Shown here: positions 51,031 through 60,414 of the stretch, piece by piece
Layout: each line of letters starts with the position of its first letter
Numbering within the stretch: the first letter of the stretch is position 1
Assembly: GCA_023391375.1 (NCBI GenBank)
Contig: JAEWBB010000011.1
Span: 186,001-250,000 of the forward strand
Length of the DNA stretch: 64,000 nucleotides
From: Pseudomonadota bacterium
Lineage (GTDB): Bacteria; Pseudomonadota; Alphaproteobacteria; Sphingomonadales; Sphingomonadaceae
Direction: 5' to 3'
The notes under the pieces: generated by a model
The model's database searches: none
What the model saw: only the letters and a program-made list of their open reading frames with translations
Told to the model about the DNA's origin: nothing
Made by a program: the position numbers and the translations under genes

Positions 51031-52167
51031 TCAGCGGCGAACAATCGCATCGGCGAGCAATCCCACCGACAATGCGTAGAAATTCGAGCAGTTATAGTCG
51101 AGGATTGCGCGATAGTTGGTGCTGAGGAGGTAGGCGGTCGCGTTCGGGCCATCCGGCTCGAGCAGGCTCAACATTTCGTTCTCGCCGATGCCCCTCGTCG
51201 TTCCGAGTGGCTGCACTCCGAGGCGACGCCACTCGGCAAGCGACTTCCACTGGCTGTGCCGCTTGTAGACGGCGGGACAACGCGGGGCCGTCATGCGGTT
51301 GGCTATCGCGGCACGGTTCAGGGTCGCCGGCGTGCGCACGGCAATCCCCCAGTGGACATTGGGTTTCCAGCCCGCCTCGCGAAGGTAGGCGGCGATCGAG
51401 GCAAGACCGTCCGGCTCGCTCGACCAAATATTGGCCACGCCGTCCCCGTCTCCGTCGGTGGCCAACCGCAGGACCGTCGAAGGCATGAACTGCGGATAGC
51501 CTGTCGCGCCGGCCCAACTTCCTTTCAGGCGGTAGCGGGGCGTACCGCGGTCGAGCAGCTTCAATGCGGCGACGAATTCGCTTTCGAACAGTTCACGGCG
51601 ACGGCCCTCGTAGGCCAGCGTAGCCAGCGCTGGCAGCAGGTCGAACCCGCCGGTCACCGCACCATAGCTGGTTTCATGGCCGTAGATTGCCATCAGTACG
51701 GATGCCTCGACGCCGGTCCGCCGTTCGATCGCCGCGAGGCGGGTGAAATTGGTGGCATAGCGCGCCTGTCCGCGTCGGATCAGGTCGTCGGTGACATGGG
51801 CTCGCCGATACGGGGCGAACGGCGGAATGGCGTTCGGGTTGTTCACCCCGCCCGGTTGGCCGCGGTCGAGCTGGATCACCCGCGCATTCTGTTCGAGCCC
51901 CGACAGCGCGGAGACGATAGTCGCTTCGCGTACGCCTTCGCGCCGTGCCCTCGTCGCCAGCTGGAGCTTGTAGCCGGCGAAACCGGACGGCGCCTGCACT
52001 GCTGGTGCTGCCGGTCGGTAGACGAATTGCGGGGAAACCGAACGCGATGCGGACCCACGCTCGGGCAGCGGGGCCAGCGGATCCAGTTGCTGTGCGCTGG
52101 CGCCGGTCATCATGACCAGTGCCACTGCCGCCATCATGCCCATCCGGATCACCTCGCCCCGCCTCAT
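51031..52167 (-). CDS. Lytic murein transglycosylase, MltB family
   Basis: A 378-residue exported enzyme. Signal peptide MGMMAAVALVMMTGASA. The catalytic region has SVLMAIYGHETSYGAVTGGFDLLPALATLAY (Glu in GHETSYG) and KGSWAGATGYPQFMPSTV, DGDGDGVANIWS as in MltB-type, and no C-terminal peptidoglycan-binding domain of the long forms. The leading PLAPLPERGSASR segment resembles that of the other transglycosylase at 2.6 kb. Confidence 0.9.
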   Translation of the reverse strand: MRRGEVIRMGMMAAVALVMMTGASAQQLDPLAPLPERGSASRSVSPQFVYRPAAPAVQAPSGFAGYKLQLATRARREGVREATIVSALSGLEQNARVIQLDRGQPGGVNNPNAIPPFAPYRRAHVTDDLIRRGQARYATNFTRLAAIERRTGVEASVLMAIYGHETSYGAVTGGFDLLPALATLAYEGRRRELFESEFVAALKLLDRGTPRYRLKGSWAGATGYPQFMPSTVLRLATDGDGDGVANIWSSEPDGLASIAAYLREAGWKPNVHWGIAVRTPATLNRAAIANRMTAPRCPAVYKRHSQWKSLAEWRRLGVQPLGTTRGIGENEMLSLLEPDGPNATAYLLSTNYRAILDYNCSNFYALSVGLLADAIVRR

Positions 52168-52290
52168 TACGCCTTACAACTAGCCATCCAACGCCCCAAG
52201 GCGCCAGCGGGTTCGTCCCGCCGCTTGCACCTTTCGTCGGCCCGGCATAGGCGGGCGAGGCTGAAGGGGCGCTGAAGCGGCGTGGCGCGC

Positions 52291-52381
<91 letters not shown>

Positions 52382-52424
52382 TGACGGAAGTGCCACGGCA
52401 GTCGCGGGCGGGATCGGCGTAGCC

Positions 52425-52443
52425 AATCCCACCCTCTCCGCCA
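52425..52443 (+). repeat. Copy of the tRNA-Ser 3' end
   Basis: AATCCCACCCTCTCCGCCA, identical to 52362-52380 of the tRNA-Ser gene, separated from it by 44 bases. This resembles the attachment-site duplication left by elements that use a tRNA gene. Confidence 0.75.
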
Positions 52444-52458
52444 CAAGACGGGGCGCAC

Positions 52459-53970
52459 ATGGACCGATCCCACCTCCTCGTGCTCGACGAGGGCACGACC
52501 TCCACCAGAGCGGTGCTCTACGACCGCGAAGGCCGCGTCCTGCACGTCCACGCCGAGCTGCTCGAACAACATTATCCTGCGCCGGGCCTCGTCGAACATG
52601 ACGCGAACCAGATTTGGGAGCGCACCCTTTCCTGTGCCCGGGCCGTGATCGAGGCCGCCGGCGGGCCGGAACGCATCGCCGCCATTGGCATCACCAACCA
52701 GCGCGAAACGACGGTCGCGTGGGATTTGGAGACCGGACTGGCCGTCCGGCGGGCCATCGTCTGGCAGGATCGTCGCACGGCGTCCCGCTGCGAAGAATTG
52801 CGAGACCAGGAGGACTTGGTCCAACGCACGACCGGTCTCCGCCTCGATCCCTATTTCGCCGGCACCAAGATGGCGTGGCTGGCGCAGCAGCCCGAAGCGC
52901 AGGCCTTGGGTGATAGGTTGGCCTTGGGCACGATCGACAGCTGGTTGCTGTTCAAGCTCGCCGGCAAGCGCCAGACGGACGTGTCGAATGCGTCGCGCAC
53001 CCTGCTGATGGATCTCGATGCGACCGACTGGTCGCCGGCCATGCTCGACCTGTTCGGCGTGCCACGGAGCGCCTTGGGCGTGATCGGCCCCTGTTTCGGG
53101 CAGTTGGCGACTACTCACGCGGACCTGTTCGGAGTGCCCATCCCGATTTGCGCGATGGTTGGCGACCAGCAATCGGCCACCATAGGGCAGGCCTGCCTCG
53201 AGCCGAGCCAAGCGAAGTTGACACTCGGCACGGGCGCGTTCGCGCTGGTCAATGCCGGGGAGGCCGCGCCGCGCGAACCCGGCCGACTGCTCGGCACCGT
53301 ACTGGTCGACGGCGCGGGTCGACGGTCGTTCGCACTCGAGGGGTCGATTTTCGTCGCCGGCAGCCTCATGCAATGGCTGCGCGACCAGCTCGGCCTGATC
53401 GTCACGGCTGGCGAAAGCGAGGCGCTCGCCGCCTCGATCGAGGACAGCGGCGGGGTCATGCTGTTGCCCGCGCTCGCCGGGCTTGGCGCGCCCTACTGGG
53501 CGCCTGAGGCACGGGGTATGGTGACGGGCATGAGCTTTGCGACCACGCGCGCGCACCTCGCTCGCGCCGCGCTGGAGGCGGTCACCCACCAAGTGGTCGA
53601 TCTCGCCGACGAATTTGCGGCTTGCGGCGTTGCCTGGCGCGAACTTCGACTCGATGGCGGGATGAGCGCCAACAATTGGCTGGCGCAGGATCTTTCCGAC
53701 ATGCTGGGTATCGACGTCATCAGGCCCGACGACGTTGAGACGACCGCGCGCGGCGCCGCCATCCTCGCGTCGGTCGGCGCGGGTCTCTATCCCGACATCG
53801 CGACGGCCGCGGCCGCGATGCGCCCGACCGAACGGCGCTTTACGCCGCGTCGGGGGCAAGAGGCACTCCGCGAGGGCCGGATGGAGCGCTGGCACGTCCT
53901 GCTTCGCGCAGCTGGCGTGGACGCGACTGGCGCTCTGCCGCCGGGGGCGGTAAAGGCCCCGCATTCCTGA
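52459..53970 (+). CDS. glpK: Glycerol kinase
   Basis: A 503-residue FGGY-family kinase making glycerol 3-phosphate. DEGTTSTRAVLYDREG is the N-terminal phosphate loop, TNQRETTVAWD and WQDRRT substrate segments, and TLGTGAFALVNAGE and LDGGMSANNWLAQ the ATP-binding region. ATG 52459 begins DRSHLLVLDEGTTS. No glpF or glpD is adjacent. Confidence 0.95.
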   Translation: MDRSHLLVLDEGTTSTRAVLYDREGRVLHVHAELLEQHYPAPGLVEHDANQIWERTLSCARAVIEAAGGPERIAAIGITNQRETTVAWDLETGLAVRRAIVWQDRRTASRCEELRDQEDLVQRTTGLRLDPYFAGTKMAWLAQQPEAQALGDRLALGTIDSWLLFKLAGKRQTDVSNASRTLLMDLDATDWSPAMLDLFGVPRSALGVIGPCFGQLATTHADLFGVPIPICAMVGDQQSATIGQACLEPSQAKLTLGTGAFALVNAGEAAPREPGRLLGTVLVDGAGRRSFALEGSIFVAGSLMQWLRDQLGLIVTAGESEALAASIEDSGGVMLLPALAGLGAPYWAPEARGMVTGMSFATTRAHLARAALEAVTHQVVDLADEFAACGVAWRELRLDGGMSANNWLAQDLSDMLGIDVIRPDDVETTARGAAILASVGAGLYPDIATAAAAMRPTERRFTPRRGQEALREGRMERWHVLLRAAGVDATGALPPGAVKAPHS

Positions 53971-53992
53971 ATCGCATTCGAAAGAGATCGCC

Positions 53993-55183
53993 GTGGCCGA
54001 GCCGAAAATCCTGCCGTTCAACTGGGAAGACCCGTTCGATCTCGAACACCAGCTGACCGAGGAAGAGCGGATGGTTCGCGACACGGCCGAGGGCTACGCG
54101 CAGGAAAACCTGCTGCCGCGGGTCAAGGACGCCTACCTCCACGAAGACTTCGATCGCGAGATCATGCGCGAGATGGGCCAGCTCGGCCTGCTTGGTGCCA
54201 CGGTGTCGCCGGAATATGGCGGGGCCGGTCTCGGCTACGTCAGCTACGGCCTGATCGCCCGCGCGGTGGAGCGGGTCGATAGCGGTTACCGCTCGGCCTG
54301 TTCCGTGCAGAGCTCGCTCGTGATGCATCCGATCAATGCCTACGGCACCGAGGAGCAGAAGCGGAAATATTTGCCCGGCCTCGCGTCGGGCGAGCTGGTC
54401 GGCTGTTTTGGCCTGACCGAGCCGGACGCCGGCTCCGATCCCGGCGGGATGCGCACTCGCGCCGAGAAGATCGACGGTGGCTACCGCCTCAAGGGCGCGA
54501 AAATGTGGATTACCAATTCGCCGATCGCCGACGTGTTCGTCGTCTGGGCGAAGTCGGAACACCACGATAACCGCATCCGCGGCTTCGTCCTCGAAAAGGG
54601 CATGAAGGGACTGTCGGCCCCCAAGATCAAGGAGAAGCTCTCGCTTCGCGCCTCGATCACCGGGGAGATCGTCATGGACGGTGTCGAGGTCGGCGAGGAC
54701 GCGCTATTCCCCGACATCTCGGGCCTGGCCGGTCCGTTCGGCTGTCTCAACCGCGCCCGCTACGGCATCGGCTGGGGCTCGATGGGCGCGGCCGAGGACT
54801 GCTATCGCGCTGCGCGCCAGTACACGCTCGACCGCCACCAGTTCGGCCGTCCGCTGGCGTCGAACCAGCTGGTCCAGCTCAAGCTCGCTAACATGGTCAC
54901 CGAAATCACCCTCGGCCTGCAGGCGGCGTTGCGCGTCGGCCGTCGGCTCGAAGCAGGTGAACTCGTCCCGGAGGCGATCAGCCTCATCAAGCGCAACAAT
55001 TGCGGCAAGGCCCTCGATATCGCCCGCATCGCCCGCGACATGCACGGCGGCAACGGCATCTCGGCTGAATTCCCGGTCATGCGCCACGCGGCGAACCTGG
55101 AAACGGTCAACACCTACGAAGGCACGCACGACGTCCACGCCCTGATCCTCGGGCGCGCTATTACCGGGATTGCCGCTTTCTAG
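53993..55183 (+). CDS. gcdH: Glutaryl-CoA dehydrogenase
   Basis: A 396-residue acyl-CoA dehydrogenase. SGYRSACSVQSSLVMHPI carries the Arg that marks glutaryl-CoA dehydrogenases, GCFGLTEPDAGSDPGGM the FAD/substrate loop, and VNTYEGTHDVHALILGRAITG the catalytic Glu. It oxidises and decarboxylates glutaryl-CoA in lysine/tryptophan breakdown, passing electrons to ETF and thus to EtfD. GTG 53993 with AAAGAGA upstream is the start. Confidence 0.92.
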   Translation: MAEPKILPFNWEDPFDLEHQLTEEERMVRDTAEGYAQENLLPRVKDAYLHEDFDREIMREMGQLGLLGATVSPEYGGAGLGYVSYGLIARAVERVDSGYRSACSVQSSLVMHPINAYGTEEQKRKYLPGLASGELVGCFGLTEPDAGSDPGGMRTRAEKIDGGYRLKGAKMWITNSPIADVFVVWAKSEHHDNRIRGFVLEKGMKGLSAPKIKEKLSLRASITGEIVMDGVEVGEDALFPDISGLAGPFGCLNRARYGIGWGSMGAAEDCYRAARQYTLDRHQFGRPLASNQLVQLKLANMVTEITLGLQAALRVGRRLEAGELVPEAISLIKRNNCGKALDIARIARDMHGGNGISAEFPVMRHAANLETVNTYEGTHDVHALILGRAITGIAAF

Positions 55184-55716
55184 GCCCCTAGCGGACGGCT
55201 GAGGACGGCGAGCAGTTCGCCCTTGTAGTCACGCGACGGCTCGGCCGCGAAGCCGAGGCGTTCGGCCAGCGCTACCGAGGCTGTGTTTTCGGGGGTGATC
55301 ATCGCCCACAGCGTCTGGCCGGCTAGGTGCTCGTCGGCCCAGGCCAGCATCGCGCGGCACGCTTCGCCGGCATAACCCTGGCCATGGACGTCGCTGTCGA
55401 AGATCCAGCCCATTTCGGGTTCGCCGTCCCAGCCGATACCGCGTCGGGCGTCGAAGATGCCGACGTTGCCGAGGATCCGGCCGTCGTCCTTGCGCTCGAC
55501 CATCCAGCCGCCGTAGCCGCACACGGGCCACATGCCGACCGACGAGACGATGCGGCGCCACAAATCCTCGTCCGACATCGGCGGGCCGAGAAAGGCGTTG
55601 ACCTCGGGCTTGGCCATGATCGCCTTATGCGCGTCGAAGTCCCCCGCGACGAAGCCGCGGAGGATCAGGCGCTGGGTCTCGAGGACAGGCGCCGGGTGAA
55701 GTCCAGCGCCTGCCAC
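55180..55716 (-). CDS. GNAT acetyltransferase, RimJ/RimL-like
   Basis: A 178-residue GNAT-fold protein: LETQRLILRGFVAGDFDAH opens it, PEMGWIFDSDVHGQGYAGEACRAML is the acetyl-CoA-binding A motif and ENTASVALAERLGFA the B motif. The substrate (protein N-terminus or small molecule) cannot be told. The stop overlaps the gcdH stop convergently; rpmE is directly upstream. Confidence 0.88.
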   Translation of the reverse strand: MAGAGLHPAPVLETQRLILRGFVAGDFDAHKAIMAKPEVNAFLGPPMSDEDLWRRIVSSVGMWPVCGYGGWMVERKDDGRILGNVGIFDARRGIGWDGEPEMGWIFDSDVHGQGYAGEACRAMLAWADEHLAGQTLWAMITPENTASVALAERLGFAAEPSRDYKGELLAVLSRPLGA

Positions 55717-55722
55717 GAGCGC

Positions 55723-55950
55723 TTACTTCTTGCCGAGCGAGAGGCCGCCGAAACGCTTGTTGAAGCGCGCGACCTGGCCACCGTCTTGCAGCATGCGGGT
55801 GCCGCCGGTCCACGCCGGGTGTGCCAGCGGATCGATGTCGAGCTGCAGCGTGTCGCCTTCCTTGCCCATCGTCGAACGGGTCTGGAACTGCGTGCCGTCG
55901 GTCATCTGGACGGTGATGAAGTGATAGTCGGGATGGGTATCGGTCTTCAT
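55723..55950 (-). CDS. rpmE: 50S ribosomal protein L31, zinc-free type
   Basis: A 75-residue L31: KTDTHPDYHFITVQMTDGTQF, STMGKEGDTLQLDIDPLAHPAWTG and ARFNKRFGGL. The four zinc cysteines of the C+ form are absent, so this is the C- form typical of alphaproteobacteria. The start at 55950 gives the standard length; the open frame continues far upstream without L31 resemblance. Confidence 0.95.
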   Translation of the reverse strand: MKTDTHPDYHFITVQMTDGTQFQTRSTMGKEGDTLQLDIDPLAHPAWTGGTRMLQDGGQVARFNKRFGGLSLGKK

Positions 55951-56065
55951 GACTTTGATTCCTTCATGCGCGGCTGGTTCCGACCAGCCTTGAAAGGTGA
56001 GCGCGCCCCCTAGCGAAACCGTCCCCGCTTGACAAGGCGGCATGGTGCGGCGCAGCAAGCGCCCC

Positions 56066-56235
56066 GCGACCAGGGTTCCGGCGGCGTAATGCCACCGGCC
56101 AAGGGGGAAGCCGGCGGAAATCCGGCACTGTGCCCGCAACTGTGAGCTGCCCGTGCGGGGCGGCCAGTCAGATACCCGCCCCGGTCCGTCGTCCGTTTGC
56201 CCGGCCGGGACCAGCCGCGCGGCGTGGGTCGGCGC
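56066..56235 (+). ncRNA. Cobalamin riboswitch
   Basis: The conserved core segments are present in order: TAATGCCACCGG, AAGGGGGAAGCCGG, CGGAAATCCGGCACTGTGCC, CGCAACTGTGA and the B12 box GCCAGTCAGATACC (56162-56176). Downstream, CTCCCC (56240-56245) could pair with the Shine-Dalgarno GGGAG (56268-56272) of btuB, so control is probably at translation. It explains most of the 328-base gap between rpmE and btuB. Ends are estimated. Confidence 0.95.
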
Positions 56236-56278
56236 ACGCCTCCCCTCCGAGACGACAGTCACGGAATGGGAGACCCAC

Positions 56279-58051
56279 ATGATCTGGATTGCCGACGAAC
56301 CCCAGGAAATTACCGTCATCGCCTCGCGCGAGGACGAAAAGATGGACGATTCCGCCTCGAGCGTCACGCTGGTCGATGCCGAGCGGATCGCGCGAATCGG
56401 CTCGCCGTTGGCGGTCGACTACTTGCGGCTTGTGCCCACCGCTGCGGTATCGACCAGCGGCCCGGCAGGATCGTTGACCGAAGTCCGGATCCGGGGCGCC
56501 GAAGCGGATCATACCCTGCTGTTCGTCGACGGAATCCGCGTCAACGATCCGGCGGCCGGCAACGCTCCGCGTTTCGAGCTGCTCAACGCCGACCTGGCGA
56601 GCCGGATCGAGGTGGTTCGCGGCCCCCAGTCGGCCCTGTGGGGGTCGGAAGCAATCGGCGGCGTCGTGGCGGTTTCCGGACCGACCGGCGGCGGGTCGCA
56701 GGCGATGGCGGAGGCGGGTAGCTTCGGCACCTGGCGCGGTGCGGCGCGCGCCGGCCTCGGCGATGCAGACAATGGCCTTTCCATCGGCATCGCCGCGCAG
56801 CGCTCGAACGGCGTCGACAGTTTCGACGGGCATGGGGACCGCGACGGCTATTCGAACCGATCGGTCCGCGCGTCCGGCCGCACCATGATCGGTGCCGACC
56901 TGTCGCTCGACGGCGCGGCCTTCCTCACCCGCGGCACCAGCGAATATGATGGCTATGTCGGTTGGGTGCGGGGCGACACGCTCGATGAGAGTCATAATCG
57001 GCTCGCTGCGGGTCGTGTCGGCTTGACCTATGGCCGGCCCGACGACCTGCTGGTCACCGCCAACGCCAGCCTCCTGGGATCCCGTAACGCCTACTACCTC
57101 GACGACGTCTTCCTGTCCGCTGCCGAAGGCGCCCGCCGGTCCCTTTCGGTCCAAGCCGGCGACAGCATCGGAAGGCAGCGCTTCATCCTCGCCGCCGAAA
57201 CCGAGCGCGAGACCTTCAAGGCCGATGTCGATGCCCGTCGTCGCCACCATGCGCTGACCGCGGAATGGCGCGGCCAACTCGGTCCTGTCAGGACCGACGT
57301 CACTGTCCGAAGGGACTTCTTCTCGGCGTTCGACGACGCCACATCCGTCCGGGCGGGCGCCACGCTTCCCCTGACCGGCGCCGTCACCCTGGCCGCGAGC
57401 TACGGCGAGGGCATTGCCCAGCCCACATTCTACGACCTGTTCGGTTTTCCCGGTTTCTCGGTCGGCAATCCGAACTTGAAGCCCGAGCGGTCGCGCGGCG
57501 GCGAAGTGTCGCTGCGCTATGCCCGTGGACAATGGACTGCTGCGGCGACCGTCTGGAAACAACGTCTGACGAACGAAATCGTGGCCGATTACAGCGGTTT
57601 GGAACTGACAACCACGAATTTGGATGAAGTCAGTCATCGCCGGGGCCTCGAGTTGGAGGGGGGCTTTGCCGCCTCCGATGCCCTCCGGTTGAGCGCGGCC
57701 TACGCCTGGCTCGATGCCGACGAACCGAACGGCGGGGCGCGCCGCACGGAGCTGAGGCGGCCGCGGCATAGCGGTCATGTCGCCTTGGACGGCCAGGCCG
57801 GACGCTGGATCTACGGGGCGATGTTGGCGCGTACGGGCGCCCAGCGCGACGTCGACTACGATCTGTTCCTCCCGGTGAAACTCCCCGGATACTGGCTGGC
57901 CAATGCGCAAGTCGCCTATCGCGTCCTTACCCGCGTCGACCTGACCGCCCGGGTGTCCAACGCGTTCGACAAGGTGCACGAGGACGTCGTCGGCTATCGC
58001 AGCGAAGGGAGGAGCGTGCATGGCGGTATTCGCGTTCGCCTTGGCGACTAG
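56279..58051 (+). CDS. btuB: TonB-dependent vitamin B12 receptor
   Basis: A 590-residue outer-membrane receptor. The plug domain starts at EITVIASREDEKMDDSASSVTLVDAERI; TEVRIRGAEADHTLLFVDGIRVND and IEVVRGPQSALWGSEAIGGVV are typical plug motifs, and the C-terminal two thirds are barrel strands. ATG 56279 is placed by GGGAG seven bases upstream. Oddly, no signal peptide precedes the TonB-box-like EITVIAS, and the last residue is Asp rather than an aromatic. First gene of the riboswitch-controlled operon; overlaps the next by 32 bases. Confidence 0.9.
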   Translation: MIWIADEPQEITVIASREDEKMDDSASSVTLVDAERIARIGSPLAVDYLRLVPTAAVSTSGPAGSLTEVRIRGAEADHTLLFVDGIRVNDPAAGNAPRFELLNADLASRIEVVRGPQSALWGSEAIGGVVAVSGPTGGGSQAMAEAGSFGTWRGAARAGLGDADNGLSIGIAAQRSNGVDSFDGHGDRDGYSNRSVRASGRTMIGADLSLDGAAFLTRGTSEYDGYVGWVRGDTLDESHNRLAAGRVGLTYGRPDDLLVTANASLLGSRNAYYLDDVFLSAAEGARRSLSVQAGDSIGRQRFILAAETERETFKADVDARRRHHALTAEWRGQLGPVRTDVTVRRDFFSAFDDATSVRAGATLPLTGAVTLAASYGEGIAQPTFYDLFGFPGFSVGNPNLKPERSRGGEVSLRYARGQWTAAATVWKQRLTNEIVADYSGLELTTTNLDEVSHRRGLELEGGFAASDALRLSAAYAWLDADEPNGGARRTELRRPRHSGHVALDGQAGRWIYGAMLARTGAQRDVDYDLFLPVKLPGYWLANAQVAYRVLTRVDLTARVSNAFDKVHEDVVGYRSEGRSVHGGIRVRLGD

Positions 58052-58772
58052 CACCGCGCTGAAGGTCGCCTCGCTCGACTTGTGCGCGGACGAGTATCTT
58101 TTGCTCTTCGCGCGCGACACGCAGGTGGCGGCGGTCAGCCGTCTTTCCCGCGACCCCGCGGAATCGCCGCTGTGGCAGCGCGCACGGCGATTTCCATCCT
58201 ATGGCGGGCGGGCGGAAAGCCTGCTCGGCGTCAAGCCCACGGTCGTCTTGTCGGTGGGCAGTCCGGGGGCGAAGTCGACGCAGGTCTTCGCGCGCCGTCT
58301 GGGTTGGAAGTCGGTCGTCCTTCCCTACCCTGCCACGCCCGCGCAGGTGGCGGCCAACGTCGCGACCGTGGGGGCACTTCTCGGTGCCGGGGCCAAGGCC
58401 GACGCATGGGCCGCACGTCTGTCCATCCTTCGGCGCACCGTCCCTTCGGCCGTCCCGACCCTTTTCCTGTCAGGCGGGGGGCTCAGCGTCGACCCCACGG
58501 GACTTAGCGCGCAATGGATGGCGTTGGCCGGCTTCCGGCAATTGCCTGTACCCGGCGGAAAGGTCCGGCTCGAACGCCTGGCGGTCCATCCTCCCGCGGC
58601 CTTGCTCCTGTCGGATTACCGCTCCGGCCAGATGTCGCTTGGCCAACGCTGGCTCGATCATCCGCTGGTCCGTGCGTCGACGTCGATCAAGATCCATACT
58701 GATGGGCGGCCCTGGACATGCGCCGGCCCCCTCATGCTCAATGAAGTCATGAGCTTGAGGAGCCGACGATGA
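58020..58772 (+). CDS. btuF: Periplasmic cobalamin-binding protein (BtuF-like)
   Basis: A 250-residue class III substrate-binding protein: a short signal (MAVFAFALATSTA), then VASLDLCADEYLLLFARD, SYGGRAESLLGVKPTVVL and the C-terminal lobe ending DGRPWTCAGPLMLNEVM. The position between receptor and permease, under a cobalamin riboswitch, assigns B12 rather than iron. Its start overlaps the end of btuB. Confidence 0.85.
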   Translation: MAVFAFALATSTALKVASLDLCADEYLLLFARDTQVAAVSRLSRDPAESPLWQRARRFPSYGGRAESLLGVKPTVVLSVGSPGAKSTQVFARRLGWKSVVLPYPATPAQVAANVATVGALLGAGAKADAWAARLSILRRTVPSAVPTLFLSGGGLSVDPTGLSAQWMALAGFRQLPVPGGKVRLERLAVHPPAALLLSDYRSGQMSLGQRWLDHPLVRASTSIKIHTDGRPWTCAGPLMLNEVMSLRSRR

Positions 58773-59722
58773 GGGCAGCACTGATCTTCGTCATCCTCCT
58801 CGCGGCGGCCCACCTTCTTTTGCCGTTGGCGACGCTGGTCGAGGTCGGCCAGCGCGATCCGCAACTCGCACGCCTCTTGCTGGTGGAACTGCGCCTGCCG
58901 CGCGTGCTGCTTGTCCTTGCCTACGGCGCGGCTCTGGGCATCAGCGGTGCCGCGCTCCAGGCGGTGTTTGCCAACCCCCTCGCTTCGCCGGACATCAGCG
59001 GGGCGTCCAGCGGCGCGGCGCTCGGTGCGGTCCTAGGCGGCTACTGGCTGGGCGTTTCCTCCCCGCTCGCGCTGTCGGCCTTCGGGGCCGCCGGCGCGGT
59101 CGCGGCCCTCGCCCTGCTCTTCGCCCTGGCCGGGAAGCGAAGCGATAGCGCGACCCTGCTGCTCTCGGGCCTGGCCATTTCGCTGGCCCTCGGAGCCGGG
59201 ACCAGCTTTGCCCTCGCGCTCGCTCCGTCGCCGTTTGCCTTTTACGACGCCCTCGATTGGTTGATGGGCAGCTTCGTCGACCGGAGCTTGGGCCAGGCAT
59301 TCGCGGCCGTCATTCCTGCGACCATCGCCTGCGCCCTTTTGATCAGGAGAAGCCGCGCTTACGACCAATTGGCGCTGGGGGAGGATGTCGCCTCGTCGCT
59401 TGGCATGCGGCCCTCGCGCCTCGCGCGGGAAACGCTGTTGCTGGCGGCCGTCGCGGTCGGGGCCTGCGTCGCGGTGTGCGGCGCGATCGGCTTTATCGGT
59501 CTTGCCGCCCCCTACCTTGCCAGGCGTTTGACGCGGGGCCTTCCCGGACGGGCGTTGGCGCCGGCCGGCGTGATCGGTGCCGGCCTGATGGCGCTGTCCG
59601 ACCTCGTCGTCCGCGACCTGCCGCTCAACCGGCCGTTGCCGGTCGGCGTGGTGACGGCCATTGCGGGGACCCCGCTCCTCATCTGGTTGATCGCTTCGAT
59701 GCGCCGGGGATGGAAGGCATGA
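58769..59722 (+). CDS. btuC: Cobalamin ABC transporter permease (FecCD family)
   Basis: A 317-residue inner-membrane permease with about nine or ten membrane segments. Landmarks are LRLPRVLLVLAYGAALGISGAALQ, NPLASPDISGASSGAALGA, GSFVDRSLGQ and AIGFIGLAAPYLARRL followed by PLPVGVVTAIAGTPLLIWLI, all FecCD/BtuC signatures. ATGA overlaps tie it to btuF and btuD. Confidence 0.92.
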   Translation: MRAALIFVILLAAAHLLLPLATLVEVGQRDPQLARLLLVELRLPRVLLVLAYGAALGISGAALQAVFANPLASPDISGASSGAALGAVLGGYWLGVSSPLALSAFGAAGAVAALALLFALAGKRSDSATLLLSGLAISLALGAGTSFALALAPSPFAFYDALDWLMGSFVDRSLGQAFAAVIPATIACALLIRRSRAYDQLALGEDVASSLGMRPSRLARETLLLAAVAVGACVAVCGAIGFIGLAAPYLARRLTRGLPGRALAPAGVIGAGLMALSDLVVRDLPLNRPLPVGVVTAIAGTPLLIWLIASMRRGWKA

Positions 59723-60414
59723 TCGTCGTCTCGGATCTCACTCTTTCCGGCCGCCTCGCCCCGATCGCTTTCGAGATCGAGCCCGGCATGCGGTGGGCGT
59801 TGGTCGGCCCGAACGGTGGCGGCAAGACCAGCCTCCTGCGGGCGCTCGCGGGACTCGAATATGATCGCGGCGAGGTCACGATCGGCGGCAAGTCGCTGTT
59901 CGATGCGCCACCGGCGATGCGCCGCAAGATGATCGGCTTCCTCCCTGCATCGCGCGATCTGCACTGGCCGATCGCCGTCCGCGACTTGATCGGGCTGGGT
60001 TTCGCGATGCGGGACGACGCGGCCATCGATGCACTGATCGGCGCGTTCGAACTCGAAGGGTTGGCGGAACGGCCATCGAACGGCTTGTCGACCGGCGAAC
60101 GGGCGCGCGTGCTGCTGGCCCGTGTCCTGGCGGAGAAGCCGCCCTTGCTCCTGCTCGACGAGCCTCTTTCGAACCTCGATCCCTATTGGGTCCTCCGGTT
60201 CCTCCACCGGGTCGACGAAGAAGCGGCGCGCGGTGCGGCCGTGCTCGTCGCGCTGCACGACCTTTCCCAATTGCACCGTTTCGACCGCGCGCTGCTGATC
60301 GATGGCGGGCAAGTGGTCGCAAACGAAACGCCGGACGGGCTGTTGGCCCATCCGGCGTTCGAAAAGTCGTTCCGGGTCGTGAAAGACGGCCCGGGGTTTG
60401 CGCTCAAGCCTTAG
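59719..60414 (+). CDS. btuD: Cobalamin ABC transporter ATPase
   Basis: A 231-residue ABC ATPase: GPNGGGKTSLLRAL (Walker A), NGLSTGERARVLLARVLA (signature with T for G) and LLLLDEPLSNLD (Walker B), then LVALHDLSQ with the switch His. ATG 59719 overlaps the btuC stop. The 3' end overlaps the convergent fabZ by 11 bases. Confidence 0.92.
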   Translation: MIVVSDLTLSGRLAPIAFEIEPGMRWALVGPNGGGKTSLLRALAGLEYDRGEVTIGGKSLFDAPPAMRRKMIGFLPASRDLHWPIAVRDLIGLGFAMRDDAAIDALIGAFELEGLAERPSNGLSTGERARVLLARVLAEKPPLLLLDEPLSNLDPYWVLRFLHRVDEEAARGAAVLVALHDLSQLHRFDRALLIDGGQVVANETPDGLLAHPAFEKSFRVVKDGPGFALKP

